DNA of 64,000 nucleotides. It comes from Marivita sp. (GTDB taxonomy: Bacteria; Pseudomonadota; Alphaproteobacteria; Rhodobacterales; Rhodobacteraceae). The DNA lies in the NCBI RefSeq assembly GCF_022763305.1, contig NZ_JALEGT010000079.1, positions 62,001 to 126,000 of the forward strand. Reading direction: 5' to 3'. Shown one piece after another: positions 16,668 to 24,760 of this stretch; position 1 is the stretch's first letter, and every line of letters starts with the position of its first letter. A model generated the notes under the pieces. That model saw only the letters and a program-made list of their open reading frames with translations. It had not been told where the DNA came from and made no database searches. The translations under genes were made by a program, and so were the position numbers.

Positions 16668-16784
16668 GGTGTTGCCCTTCCCTCGAATGCTCTTGCCCGC
16701 TCTTACCCCGTTCGCGCCAGCGCCCGCAAGACTCCACCCGTATGGCGGGGCATTCTTGCCGCTTTGCCTGATGTCCGCCCGCCC
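16668..16784. promoter_or_regulatory. fabF upstream region
   Basis: These 117 bases separate the fabF start from the first palindrome unit. The presumed fabF promoter must lie here or within the repeat array. I see no clear -35/-10 pair. A weak ribosome site (GGGAAGG, 16674-16680 on the minus strand) precedes the fabF ATG. Confidence 0.35.
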
Positions 16785-17024
16785 GTTTCCGTCAACGGAA
16801 ACGATGGATGCGTCAACGCATCCTGCACTGAAAACCGCCGCCCGAGACCGTGTTTCCGTCAACGGAAACATGCACCGCGTCGACGCGTTACGCCGTGAAC
16901 CCGATCCGGCAGCGCCCTGTTTCCGTCAACGGAAACATGCACCGCGTCGACGCGGTGCCCCCCACCCACGGTCACCAAGCCGCTGTTTCCGTCAACGGAA
17001 ACAAACGATGCGTCGACGCATCGT
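16785..17024. repeat. Tandem array of four composite palindrome units (about 67 bp period)
   Basis: Four units each carry palindrome A, GTTTCCGTCAACGGAAAC, at 16785-16802, 16852-16869, 16919-16936 and 16985-17002. Each is followed by palindrome B with a shared core GCGT(C/A)(G/A)ACGC and variable arms: 16806-16823 (arms GGATGCGT), 16876-16887 (CGCGTC), 16939-16958 (GCACCGCGTC) and 17005-17024 (ACGATGCGTC). Centre to centre, A to B is 21 bp in every unit, and successive units are 67, 67 and 66 bp apart. The arms of B change on both sides together, so symmetry is conserved rather than sequence. The last B starts five bases from the stop of the neighbouring gene. This is not CRISPR: the units differ, the intervals hold no conserved spacer length evidence of acquisition, and there are no cas genes. 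Confidence 0.85.
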
Positions 17025-17028
17025 CCGC

Positions 17029-17835
17029 CTATCCCCAGCGATCCCCCAGATCCGCCTTCGCCCGGTCGATCCAATGTTCCTGCAACCACCGCGTCGGCTT
17101 GGCATAGCGGATCAGCGATCCGCGATACCCCGCCACCGCCTCGGGCATCTTGGGTCGCCCGTGAAAACACACCACCCGCGCGTCCTCAGGCAAGCGCGCG
17201 GGATGCAGGTAATTGCCCGGAAACGGGTTGCAGTCATACTTGAAGCTCACCACCCAATTCCCTGGAATATAGGTGAAAACCTCGTTCTCCATTGCCTTGT
17301 GCGAGGTATAGCGCTGCTCCGACCCCCGCGCGATCTCGACCTCGCGATAGGCATCCGCCGCCAAGTCGTTATACAGAAACCCGTGCACCGCCGGATCATA
17401 CCGAAACACCGACCCGTGCCCTGTAGGCCGCCCCTTGCGCGCCTCGGTCCAGTCATGGCGCATCACCACATGCCCCGGAGCCACGGTCAGCAGATCATCC
17501 AGCGACCCGGTGATCACCACATCCAGATCGAACCCCAGAACCGGCCCGTCCAGATCGGGGATCAGTCCCGGCTTGAACAGCGACACCTTGCGCATCGCCC
17601 CCTGCCGGTTCGCCACCTTCAAAGCCGCCGCCATCGGCTCGGCGAACGGCTCGACCGGCAGATCGAGAACCTCGATGTCGGGATGCAGCCCCTCGGCATG
17701 TTCCGTCATGCACAGAAATCGCACCGGGCAGGACAGGTTGCGCCGCACGCCGGAATAAAGCCGGTTCACATAATCCGGCCCGAACAGCGTGCCCCATTTG
17801 ATACAGGCGACAGTGGCATGAGATGGCATGGTCAT
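17029..17835 (-). CDS. Glycosyltransferase-like protein with DxD motif
   Basis: The 268-residue protein starts MTMPSHATVACIKWGTLFGPDYVNRLYSG. It has an acidic DLD motif at residues 103-105 (VLGFDLDVVITGSLDDLL) and YDCNPFPGNYLHPARLPEDARVVCFHGRPKMPE near the end. The GPDYVNRL opening and DxD strand resemble GT-A fold sugar transferases of the GT8-like type that use nucleotide sugars and a metal. The acceptor is unknown and no polysaccharide cluster surrounds it. Starts at ATG 17835 or 17829 are both possible. The palindrome array begins five bases after its stop. Confidence 0.65.
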   Translation of the reverse strand: MTMPSHATVACIKWGTLFGPDYVNRLYSGVRRNLSCPVRFLCMTEHAEGLHPDIEVLDLPVEPFAEPMAAALKVANRQGAMRKVSLFKPGLIPDLDGPVLGFDLDVVITGSLDDLLTVAPGHVVMRHDWTEARKGRPTGHGSVFRYDPAVHGFLYNDLAADAYREVEIARGSEQRYTSHKAMENEVFTYIPGNWVVSFKYDCNPFPGNYLHPARLPEDARVVCFHGRPKMPEAVAGYRGSLIRYAKPTRWLQEHWIDRAKADLGDRWG

Positions 17836-17877
17836 GCGTCCGCTTAGCAACGGTTTGCGCGAATGACCAGATGCCGC

Positions 17878-17906
17878 TTGGCCCCCGCGCATCCGCCGCC
17901 TATACT
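17878..17906 (+). promoter_or_regulatory. Predicted sigma-70 promoter for rsgA
   Basis: TTGGCC at 17878-17883 and TATACT at 17901-17906 are separated by exactly 17 bases on the plus strand. A start site near 17913 would give a leader of about 130 bases before rsgA, containing the small frame at 17942. Prediction only. Confidence 0.5.
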
Positions 17907-17941
17907 GCCCATCAACCGAAGCTGAGATGCAGGAGGACATG

Positions 17942-17977
17942 ATGGAGATTGTGCGCACCCTGCGGGTGTCCGGCTGA
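17942..17977 (+). CDS. Possible leader peptide upstream of rsgA
   Basis: An 11-codon frame, MEIVRTLRVSG, starts at ATG 17942 with AGGAGG at 17931-17936, the strongest ribosome site in the leader, and stops at 17977. It lies downstream of the predicted promoter and 64 bases before rsgA. A second ATG at 17939 would add one residue. It could couple or attenuate rsgA translation, but no clear terminator or anti-terminator was found. It may also be chance. Confidence 0.3.
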   Translation: MEIVRTLRVSG

Positions 17978-18041
17978 TCGCCGCACCCGGACCCTTTGAA
18001 CGCCCCATCGGGGCAGGTTTCTCAGCGACAGGACGACTCCC

Positions 18042-19079
18042 TTGACCACATATACCCTGACCGACCTCGGATGGTCGGACCGTTTCGCGCGTCAGCTTAC
18101 CGAAGACGACGCGTCCCTCACCCCCGCCCGCATCTCCGAGGTGCATCGCAGCCAGCTCATCGCGCTCTCCGAGGCGGGCGATCTGAGGCTCATCCCCACC
18201 GACAGCGCCGGGGCCTATGCCGTGGGCGACTGGGTGCTGACCGACGGCACCAGCGCGCTCCGCCGGCTCGACCCCGTCACCGACCTGCACCGCCGCGCGG
18301 CGGGTCACGCCGTGGGCGCACAGCGCATCGCGGCCAATGTCGACACCGTGGGCCTTGTCACCTCGTGCAACGCCGATTTCAACGTCGCGCGGCTGGAACG
18401 CTATCTGGCGCTGGCGCTGGCCTCGAACGCGCTGCCGCTGGTGATCCTGACCAAGGCCGATCTCTGCGATGACCCCGACAGCTTCAAACGGCAGGCCGAA
18501 CGCCTGTCCCCGCTGGTCACCGCCATCACCGTCAACGCCAAGGACCCCGAAGATGTGGCGCGCCTCAACGCATGGTGCAGCACCGCGCAAACCCTGGCCC
18601 TCCTTGGGTCGTCAGGTGTCGGCAAAACCACCCTGCGCAACGCGCTCACCGGCGAGAAAGAAGCGACCCAAGGCATCCGCGAGGACGACGCCAAGGGCCG
18701 CCACACCACCACGCACCGCGCCCTGCGCCCCACGCTGGCCGGTGGCTGGCTGATCGACACGCCGGGGATGCGCGAGTTGCAGCTTTCAGGCACCAGCGAC
18801 GGTCTGGAGGAGCTCTTCGACGACATCGAAACCCTCGCCGCCCAGTGCAAGTTCACCAACTGCGCGCATGACACGGAACCCGGCTGCGCGGTCAAGGCCG
18901 CCTTGGCCGATGGCACGCTCGACCCTGACCGGCTGGACCGCTGGCAGAAACTGCGGCGCGAGGATCAATACAATTCGGAAACCATCGCCGCCGCCCGCGC
19001 CCGTCAGAAATCCTTTGGCCGGGTTGTAAAAGAGGCGATGAGCACGAAAACCCGCTACAAACGCGGGTACGAGGACTGA
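18042..19079 (+). CDS. rsgA: Ribosome small subunit-dependent GTPase RsgA
   Basis: The 345-residue protein shows the circularly permuted GTPase order of RsgA (YjeQ): G4 TKAD at 137-140, then G1 GSSGVGKTT at 189-197, G2 region HTTTHRA and G3 DTPGM at 239-243. The C-terminal zinc motif has Cys269, Cys274, His276 and Cys282 (C-X4-C-X-H-X5-C). An N-terminal OB-fold precedes the GTPase. RsgA tests and releases late-maturing 30S subunits in the cytoplasm. It is preceded by a predicted promoter and a short leader frame, and is transcribed alone. Confidence 0.96.
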   Translation: MTTYTLTDLGWSDRFARQLTEDDASLTPARISEVHRSQLIALSEAGDLRLIPTDSAGAYAVGDWVLTDGTSALRRLDPVTDLHRRAAGHAVGAQRIAANVDTVGLVTSCNADFNVARLERYLALALASNALPLVILTKADLCDDPDSFKRQAERLSPLVTAITVNAKDPEDVARLNAWCSTAQTLALLGSSGVGKTTLRNALTGEKEATQGIREDDAKGRHTTTHRALRPTLAGGWLIDTPGMRELQLSGTSDGLEELFDDIETLAAQCKFTNCAHDTEPGCAVKAALADGTLDPDRLDRWQKLRREDQYNSETIAAARARQKSFGRVVKEAMSTKTRYKRGYED

Positions 19080-19221
19080 TCAAATCAGCGGGTCGCAAGG
19101 CCCGCTCTTCCGTGACCGCCCAATCGAAGAAACACTCGCGGAAAACGCAATCGCTGCCATAAGCCCAAGGCTGCTGGGTTCCACCAGATCGGCGCCGAGC
19201 CAGAAGCCGTCGCCTTCTGTC

Positions 19222-19332
19222 CTGTCAGAGTCTAGTCCGATTTAGCCTGACAGCACATTTCAAAATCGAGACAAAAATAAAATTGACATCAGTTTCATTT
19301 TTTAGGCAACCTGATTTCGGTCGACAGGTTGC
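19222..19332 (+). promoter_or_regulatory. Promoter/operator region of the TetR-ligase-crotonase operon
   Basis: The 375 bases between rsgA and the tetR gene contain an inverted repeat GCAACCTG (19306-19313) - 11 bases - CAGGTTGC (19325-19332), a size suited to a TetR dimer. A TTGACA box lies just upstream at 19283-19288 in an AT-rich stretch, without a good -10. A second inverted repeat, CTGTCAG (19222-19228) with CTGACAG (19247-19253), lies further upstream. The remaining bases (19080-19221 and 19333-19454) show nothing else. Confidence 0.5.
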
Positions 19333-19454
19333 TGAGTTGCAGAGCGTCGCAAACGTCTTGGCGCAAACAGACCCATCGTCTCGGCACGTGTCGACCGGCC
19401 AATCCTTGAGACGTGCTCAGCGCGTCATGTCGTCGTCCGGAGACCAACAAGAGA

Positions 19455-20123
19455 ATGAACAGTCTTTCAACTCTCCCTGTGGGCCACCAAGGCGGTCAGA
19501 GTGCGTTTTGCGATTGGCTGGCTGGCGATCGTGAAAACCTACGCAAGGGAGAGCGCACTCGCACGGACTTGATGGTCACCTGCGCGCGGCGTCTTGCTTC
19601 GGAGCCATTTGATCGCCTCACAGTTTCGGGGCTGTGCAAGGCGGCAGGCGTCGCACACGGGACATTCTACGTCTACTTTGAAAATCTGAACACACTCCTG
19701 TCAGAGGTCCTTGGCCTCTTTGTCGACTACGTTCAAATCCGGATGCGGTCGGCCGCGCGCCAGGGCGAGGACCCCGTCCGGGATACAACGGCGGCCTATT
19801 ACACCCTGTTCCAGGCGAATGCCGGGTTGATGAAATGCCTCGTCATGGGCATCGACGCCTTCCCCGAGGCGCGGGCTGCATTCCAGCGTCTCAACAACGA
19901 CTGGGCGAAAACCGTCGTCCGCGCCCTGAAAAGGCAGAACAAGATCGGACAGTCCACCGAAGACGAACTGATGCGCCGGGCTTATGCGCTTGGCGGCATG
20001 GTCGATCAGTATTTGACCGCCCTCTTTGTGACCGAGGACCCGTGGATTGCCGCGATCTCGCAGGATCCTGACGCTGTGATTTCGACCCTTACAACACTCT
20101 GGATGAAAGGCATGCAGGAATGA
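19455..20123 (+). CDS. TetR family transcriptional regulator
   Basis: The 222-residue protein has a TetR-type helix-turn-helix: LASEPFDRLTVSGLCKAAGVAHGTFYVYFENLNTLLSEV, which includes the recognition helix GTFYVYF. The C-terminal ligand domain is not of a recognised subfamily. I chose ATG 19455, preceded by AAGAG. A GTG at 19413 would add 14 residues. Its stop overlaps the ligase start as ATGA, so it is the first gene of the operon and probably represses it, with an acyl- or aryl-CoA as a plausible inducer. Confidence 0.85.
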   Translation: MNSLSTLPVGHQGGQSAFCDWLAGDRENLRKGERTRTDLMVTCARRLASEPFDRLTVSGLCKAAGVAHGTFYVYFENLNTLLSEVLGLFVDYVQIRMRSAARQGEDPVRDTTAAYYTLFQANAGLMKCLVMGIDAFPEARAAFQRLNNDWAKTVVRALKRQNKIGQSTEDELMRRAYALGGMVDQYLTALFVTEDPWIAAISQDPDAVISTLTTLWMKGMQE

Positions 20124-21424
20124 GCTTGCTGCGCGACGGGCACATGCTGCCACTGGATGACATCGCCGAACACCGACAGCGCGCCTGGGAACGGCAAAGC
20201 GCCTATGTCGCCGAAAACTCGGCGTTTTACCAAAGGCTTTGGGATGGGCAGAAACCGCCCACACGGCTCGAGGACATCGCCAAATTGCCGTTCTCGGACA
20301 AGGCGGGGCTGCGACTGTCGCAGCCTGCGTCGCCCCCTTTTGGTGACTACCTCGCAGCAGCACCCGAAAAGGTCAGCCGGCTGCACCGGACATCGGGAAC
20401 CACCGGTCAGGCGATGAACCTCGCCATGAGCGCGCAGGATTGCAACATCACCGAAATCGTCGGTGGGCGCGCGCAATCACTGGCAGGCTTGAAAGCAGGC
20501 ACGATGGTCGTCCACTGCCTGAATTATCAGATGTGGATGGGCGGGCTCACCGACCACCTCACGCTGGAGCGCACAGGCGCAACCGTCGTTCCGTTCGGCG
20601 TCGGGTCGACCGAGTTGCTGATCAATACGATATTGGAAACCGGGATCACGGCGATTTCCTGCACGCCCTCCTATCCCGCCGTTCTGGAACAGGTGATCAC
20701 CCAGAAATTCCCGCATCTCTCCCCCCGTGATCTCGGGCTGAAGCTGGGCCTGTTCGGGGGCGAGCCCGGCATCGACGATCCGGCCTTCCGCAAACGCCTG
20801 AGCGACACCTGGGGGATGCAGCCGCGCAACGCGAATTACGGCGTTTCGGATGTGTTTTGCAATTTCGCGTCCGAATGCGCACACGACACCGCACTGCATT
20901 TCGTGGCTCATGATGTGCTGCATGTGGAACTGATCGATCCAGACAACGGCACACCAAAGCAGGCTGTGGCCGGCACTGAGGGAGAGCTGGTGCTGACCCA
21001 TCTCAGTCGTGAATGCCAGCCGCTGGTTCGGTTCCGGACGGGTGACATCATCCGAGTTGAGAACACGGACACCTGTGCCTGCGGTTGCGCCGGGTTCCGG
21101 TTCAGAGTGGTCGGTCGGTCGGACGACATGGTGGTCGTGCGGGGGCTGAACATGTTTCCCACCATGGTGGCCGCCATCGTGACAAGCTTTGACGAAATGT
21201 CGGGCGACTACCGGATCGTTCTGAACGCGCCGCCCCCTTATGACGTGTTGCCCGTGCACGCCGAGCTGGCCGCAGGCAGACAGGATGACGGCACGCTATC
21301 CCGGCGTATGGAAGAGCGCTTCAAGCAAAAGCTGGGAGCGACCATCAAGGTGAAGATCGTCCCTCATGGAACATTCCCGCGCACCGAAGGCAAAACGAAA
21401 CGTGTGATCAGGAGCTATGAATGA
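20120..21424 (+). CDS. Phenylacetate-CoA ligase (PaaK)-like AMP-forming acyl/aryl-CoA ligase
   Basis: The 434-residue enzyme has the adenylate-forming P-loop RTSGTTGQ (TSGTTG at 91-96), a central GLFGGEPG and ANYGVSDVF segment, and the C-terminal RFRTGDIIRVENTDTCACGCAGFRFRVVGRSDDMVVVRGLNMFPTMV pattern. These features fit the PaaK family, including the GRSDDM(V/L) hinge motif. It would activate a carboxylic acid, probably aromatic, to its CoA thioester with ATP. It overlaps both neighbours by four bases. No other paa gene is nearby, so the substrate is open. Confidence 0.88.
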   Translation: MSLLRDGHMLPLDDIAEHRQRAWERQSAYVAENSAFYQRLWDGQKPPTRLEDIAKLPFSDKAGLRLSQPASPPFGDYLAAAPEKVSRLHRTSGTTGQAMNLAMSAQDCNITEIVGGRAQSLAGLKAGTMVVHCLNYQMWMGGLTDHLTLERTGATVVPFGVGSTELLINTILETGITAISCTPSYPAVLEQVITQKFPHLSPRDLGLKLGLFGGEPGIDDPAFRKRLSDTWGMQPRNANYGVSDVFCNFASECAHDTALHFVAHDVLHVELIDPDNGTPKQAVAGTEGELVLTHLSRECQPLVRFRTGDIIRVENTDTCACGCAGFRFRVVGRSDDMVVVRGLNMFPTMVAAIVTSFDEMSGDYRIVLNAPPPYDVLPVHAELAAGRQDDGTLSRRMEERFKQKLGATIKVKIVPHGTFPRTEGKTKRVIRSYE

Positions 21425-22182
21425 CGAGCTTTACCTATGACACCATCCGCTCGGACGTGACGGCCGATGGTGTCAGGACGATTTCCCTGAACCGGCCGCA
21501 TGCCATGAACGCGATGAACCGACGCCTGATCGACGAGATCTCGGTCGCGTTCGACGACGCCAATCGCGACCCCGGAACGCGGGCCATAATCTTGACCGGT
21601 GAAGGGCGCGCGTTCTGTGCGGGGGATGACAGGCACGAGCATGTGCACCCTGAGACCGAAGAAGACGCCCGTGCCGTCGTCGACGCGATCCAGCGCGCGA
21701 CCGTTGCCATCGTCATGGGGGCAAAACCGGTGGTCGGCGCGATCAATGGCTGGGCCGTCGGCGGTGGTTTCGAATGGGCAATCAATTGCGATTTTCCGAT
21801 CTGGGCGGAAAGCGCCAAGGGTTTTTTTCCCGAGGTTTCGCTCAACCTCTTCGTGACGGGTGCGGTGACCTCGATCTTGCCCGCGATTGTCGGCCCGGTG
21901 AAAGCACGCGAGATGCTCTTCCTCGGGCAGCGTTATTCTGCCGCTGAACTGCACGAGATCGGCGTCGCCTGGAAGGTGGTGCCGGATGATGAACTGCTGG
22001 TCGAAGCAGAAGCGGTTGCAACGAAACTGGCGTCGCTTCCAACGCTCTCCACCCGGGCAATGAAACGTGTGCTGAATCAGGCAATGGCCGGCGGGCTGCA
22101 CCAAGCGCTTCAACTGGAAACAGAAGCGACCGTTGCAGGGTTCCTCGACCCGGAAACGACGCGACTTCTCAAGGATTTCTAA
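21421..22182 (+). CDS. Enoyl-CoA hydratase/isomerase (crotonase) family protein
   Basis: The 253-residue protein has the crotonase pattern: LTGEGRAFCAGDDRHEHVHPE (oxyanion hole near AFCAG), PVVGAINGWAVGGGFEWAINCDFPIWAESAKGFFPEVSLNLF and LGQRYSAAELHEIGVAWKVV. GAINGWAVGGGFE is the second oxyanion hole region. The usual second catalytic acid of hydratases appears as Glu in FPEVSL. It starts inside the ligase stop (ATGA) and would act on the CoA ester made by that ligase. The exact reaction (hydration, isomerisation, ring cleavage or dechlorination) cannot be assigned. Confidence 0.85.
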   Translation: MTSFTYDTIRSDVTADGVRTISLNRPHAMNAMNRRLIDEISVAFDDANRDPGTRAIILTGEGRAFCAGDDRHEHVHPETEEDARAVVDAIQRATVAIVMGAKPVVGAINGWAVGGGFEWAINCDFPIWAESAKGFFPEVSLNLFVTGAVTSILPAIVGPVKAREMLFLGQRYSAAELHEIGVAWKVVPDDELLVEAEAVATKLASLPTLSTRAMKRVLNQAMAGGLHQALQLETEATVAGFLDPETTRLLKDF

Positions 22183-22287
22183 ACTTTGCGCAGAACATGC
22201 TTTGGTGTTGACGCGGTGGCGATCAAGAAAGTTTGCAAAACGGCGGATCGGGCGGGTCCGCGTAGAAATCCATCCCCGCCACACACG

Positions 22288-22323
22288 GAGAAAACAAACG
22301 GCGGACCATGACAGCCCGCCGTT
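22288..22323 (-). terminator. Rho-independent terminator after the M20 peptidase gene
   Basis: On the minus strand AACGGCGG (reading from 22323) pairs with CCGCCGTT ending at 22297, 8 bp around an 11-base loop. It is followed by TTGTTTTC. It lies 23 bases after the stop of the M20 gene and before the convergent crotonase gene. Confidence 0.7.
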
Positions 22324-22345
22324 CCGATCCCACTGACGCCAAGAC

Positions 22346-23509
22346 TTAAGCCGCAGGCATGCGCCGTTCGACGATCTCGGCCCACCAGGAACAGCCTGCC
22401 GGGATCGCTTCGTCGTTGAAGTTGTACTCCGGGTGATGCACCGCCGCGCTGTCGCCGTTGCCGACAAGGATATAGGCGCCGGGGCATTCCTCGAGCATGA
22501 AGGCGAAATCCTCGCCGCCCATGACCAGCGGGGCCTCGTCACAGCCACCCGAGACCGCCTTGGCCACTTCGGCGGCGAACTCGGTCTGGTCCTCGTGGTT
22601 CACCATCACCGGATAACCACGGTGGTATTTCACCTCGACCGACCCGCCAAACGTGGCCGCGATGCCCGCGCAGATGTCCTTGATACGGGTTTCCGCAAGG
22701 TCGCGCATCTCGGACGACATGGTCCGCACGGTGCCCTTCAGATGCACCCGCTGCGGGATCACGTTGAACGCCTTGGACGAGGTCTCGAACGAGGTGACTG
22801 ACACCACAACCTGATCAATCGGATCGGCGTTGCGGCTTGCGATGGTCTGCAACGCCAGCACCGCCTGCGCCGCCATCACGGTCGAGTCTACGGTCTCATG
22901 CGGTTTCGCGGCATGACCGCCCCTGCCCTCGAAGGTGATGTCGAACTGGTCGGTCGCGGCAAAGAACGCGCCGGGACGGATGGCAAAGCTGCCCACCGGA
23001 CGGCCCGGCCAGTTGTGCATGCCGTAGACCTCCTGAATGCCCCAACGCTCCATCATGCCGTCCTCGCACATCTCGCGGCCCCCGCCGCCGCCTTCTTCGG
23101 CGGGCTGAAAGATCACCACAACGGTGCCATCGAAATTGCGCGTCTCGGACAGGTACTTGGCCGCCCCGAGCAGCATCGCCGTATGTCCATCGTGCCCACA
23201 GGCATGCATCGCGCCATCGGTCTTGGACTTGTAGTCCAGCCCCGTCTGTTCGTGGATCGGCAGCGCGTCCATGTCAGCCCGCAGGCCGATGACCTTGCCG
23301 GATGTGTCGGTCTTGCCCTTGATGACACCCACCACGCCGGTGCGGCCGATACCGGTGACGATCTCGTCGCAGCCGAACTCCTTGAGCCGTTCCGCCACCA
23401 AGGCACTGGTGCGGTGCGTCTCGAAGAGGATCTCGGGGTTCTCGTGCAAGTCACGCCGCCACGCGGTGATTTCGTCCTGCAATTCGGCAAATCGGTTCTT
23501 CACGGGCAT
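22346..23509 (-). CDS. M20 family amidohydrolase (peptidase M20D), copy 1
   Basis: The 387-residue protein starts at ATG 23509 (MPVKNRFAELQDEITAWRRDLH). The metal-binding pattern of M20D hydrolases is visible: RADMDALPI, then ACGHDGHT around Cys104-His106, QPAEEGGGGG, and a C-terminal VMGGEDFAFMLEECPGAYILVGNGD. Members include hippurate hydrolases and IAA-amino acid hydrolases that cut N-acyl amino acids. It lies 23 bases downstream of the second copy (23533-24702), whose first residues are nearly identical (MPVKN), so a tandem duplication is evident. Confidence 0.9.
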   Translation of the reverse strand: MPVKNRFAELQDEITAWRRDLHENPEILFETHRTSALVAERLKEFGCDEIVTGIGRTGVVGVIKGKTDTSGKVIGLRADMDALPIHEQTGLDYKSKTDGAMHACGHDGHTAMLLGAAKYLSETRNFDGTVVVIFQPAEEGGGGGREMCEDGMMERWGIQEVYGMHNWPGRPVGSFAIRPGAFFAATDQFDITFEGRGGHAAKPHETVDSTVMAAQAVLALQTIASRNADPIDQVVVSVTSFETSSKAFNVIPQRVHLKGTVRTMSSEMRDLAETRIKDICAGIAATFGGSVEVKYHRGYPVMVNHEDQTEFAAEVAKAVSGGCDEAPLVMGGEDFAFMLEECPGAYILVGNGDSAAVHHPEYNFNDEAIPAGCSWWAEIVERRMPAA

Positions 23510-23532
23510 GAACTGCCTCCTTTCATCGAGTG

Positions 23533-24702
23533 TCAGACCGAGAGCGGCATCCGGCGTTCGACCAGCTCCGCGAACCAGCTGCATCCCATGGGAATCGCGT
23601 CATCGGAAAAGACATAGGCCGGATGATGGCACATCTCGGTGTCGCCATTGCCGAGGAACATATAGGCTCCGGGTCTGGCTTCAAGCATGTAGGAAAAGTC
23701 CTCGGCGGGCAGGATCGGATCGGTGTCGTCATCCACGTGATCCGTCACCGCCCGCGCCGCCTCGACTGCGTAGGCGGTCTGTTCGGGATGGTTCACCGTC
23801 ACCGGATAGCCCGGCGTCCAGATCACCTCGGCCTTTGCGCCATAGGCCGAGGCCGTGCTTTCGCAAAGCGCGCGAATCCGTGCCTCCGCCTGTCCCCGAA
23901 CCTCCTGCGCCAGAGTGCGCACCGTGCCCTCCATGCGCACGGTATGGGCGATCACGTTCGAGGCATGGCTGTCGGTCTGGAACGTGCCCACGGTCACCAC
24001 CGCAGGCCGCACCGGGTTGACGTTGCGCGACACCACCGATTGCAGCGCCACGACGATCTGCGCCGCCACCAGCGTCGTATCCACCGCCTCATGCGGGGCT
24101 GCCGCATGGCCACCCCGCCCGGTCACGCGAATCTCGAACTCGTCCGAAGACGCCAGCAGAGGCCCGGGCCGGATGGCGAAATGGCCCACCGGGATGCGGG
24201 GCGCATTGTGCAGACCGTAGACCTCCTGAATGTTCCAGCGGTCCATCAGACCGTCCTCGACCATCGCGCGCCCGCCTGCCCCGCCCTCTTCAGCAGGCTG
24301 GAAGATCAGCACGACGGTGCCGTCGAAATTGCGGGTCTCGGTCAGGTACTGCGCCGCCCCGAGCAGGATCGCCGTGTGCCCGTCATGGCCGCAGGCGTGC
24401 ATCTTTCCGGGCACGGTGCTGGCATAGTCGACACCCGAGGCCTCGGTGATCGGCAGCGCGTCCATATCGGCGCGCAACCCAATGACCCGGCCTTTTGTAT
24501 CCGCCTGCCCCCTGATCATCGCCACAACCCCGGTGCGCCCGATGCCGGTGGTGATCTCGTCCACGCCAAAACTGCGCAGCTTGTCCACGACAAACGCCGC
24601 CGTCTCGTGAACGTCGTACATCAGTTCGGGATGCTGGTGCAGATACCGCCGCCACTGGGTGATGTCGCCCGCGTTTTCGGCGATGCTGTTCTTGACCGGC
24701 AT
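23533..24702 (-). CDS. M20 family amidohydrolase (peptidase M20D), copy 2
   Basis: This 389-residue paralogue of the neighbouring gene carries the same motifs: LRADMDALPI, HACGHDGHTAILLGAAQYL, QPAEEGGAGG and LPAEDFSYMLEARPGAYMFLGNGD. It opens MPVKNSIAENAGDITQWRRYLHQHPE. One visible difference from copy 1 is LPAEDF in place of MGGEDF before the C-terminal Glu. The pair probably acts on N-acyl or N-aroyl amino acids of different acyl size. It is preceded by a 58-base gap to the oxidase gene and a GGGAGAG ribosome site. Confidence 0.9.
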   Translation of the reverse strand: MPVKNSIAENAGDITQWRRYLHQHPELMYDVHETAAFVVDKLRSFGVDEITTGIGRTGVVAMIRGQADTKGRVIGLRADMDALPITEASGVDYASTVPGKMHACGHDGHTAILLGAAQYLTETRNFDGTVVLIFQPAEEGGAGGRAMVEDGLMDRWNIQEVYGLHNAPRIPVGHFAIRPGPLLASSDEFEIRVTGRGGHAAAPHEAVDTTLVAAQIVVALQSVVSRNVNPVRPAVVTVGTFQTDSHASNVIAHTVRMEGTVRTLAQEVRGQAEARIRALCESTASAYGAKAEVIWTPGYPVTVNHPEQTAYAVEAARAVTDHVDDDTDPILPAEDFSYMLEARPGAYMFLGNGDTEMCHHPAYVFSDDAIPMGCSWFAELVERRMPLSV

Positions 24703-24760
24703 ATGCGCTCTCCCTTGTGTTGCGGCACACTGACCGACGCTAACATCAAGGACAAGCGTC

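Noticed and set aside
16785-17024. CRISPR-like array (four similar 36-39 base blocks with about 30-base intervals)
   Set aside because: The second half of each block changes in sequence while keeping dyad symmetry, similar blocks occur singly elsewhere in intergenic regions, and there is no cas gene in the window.
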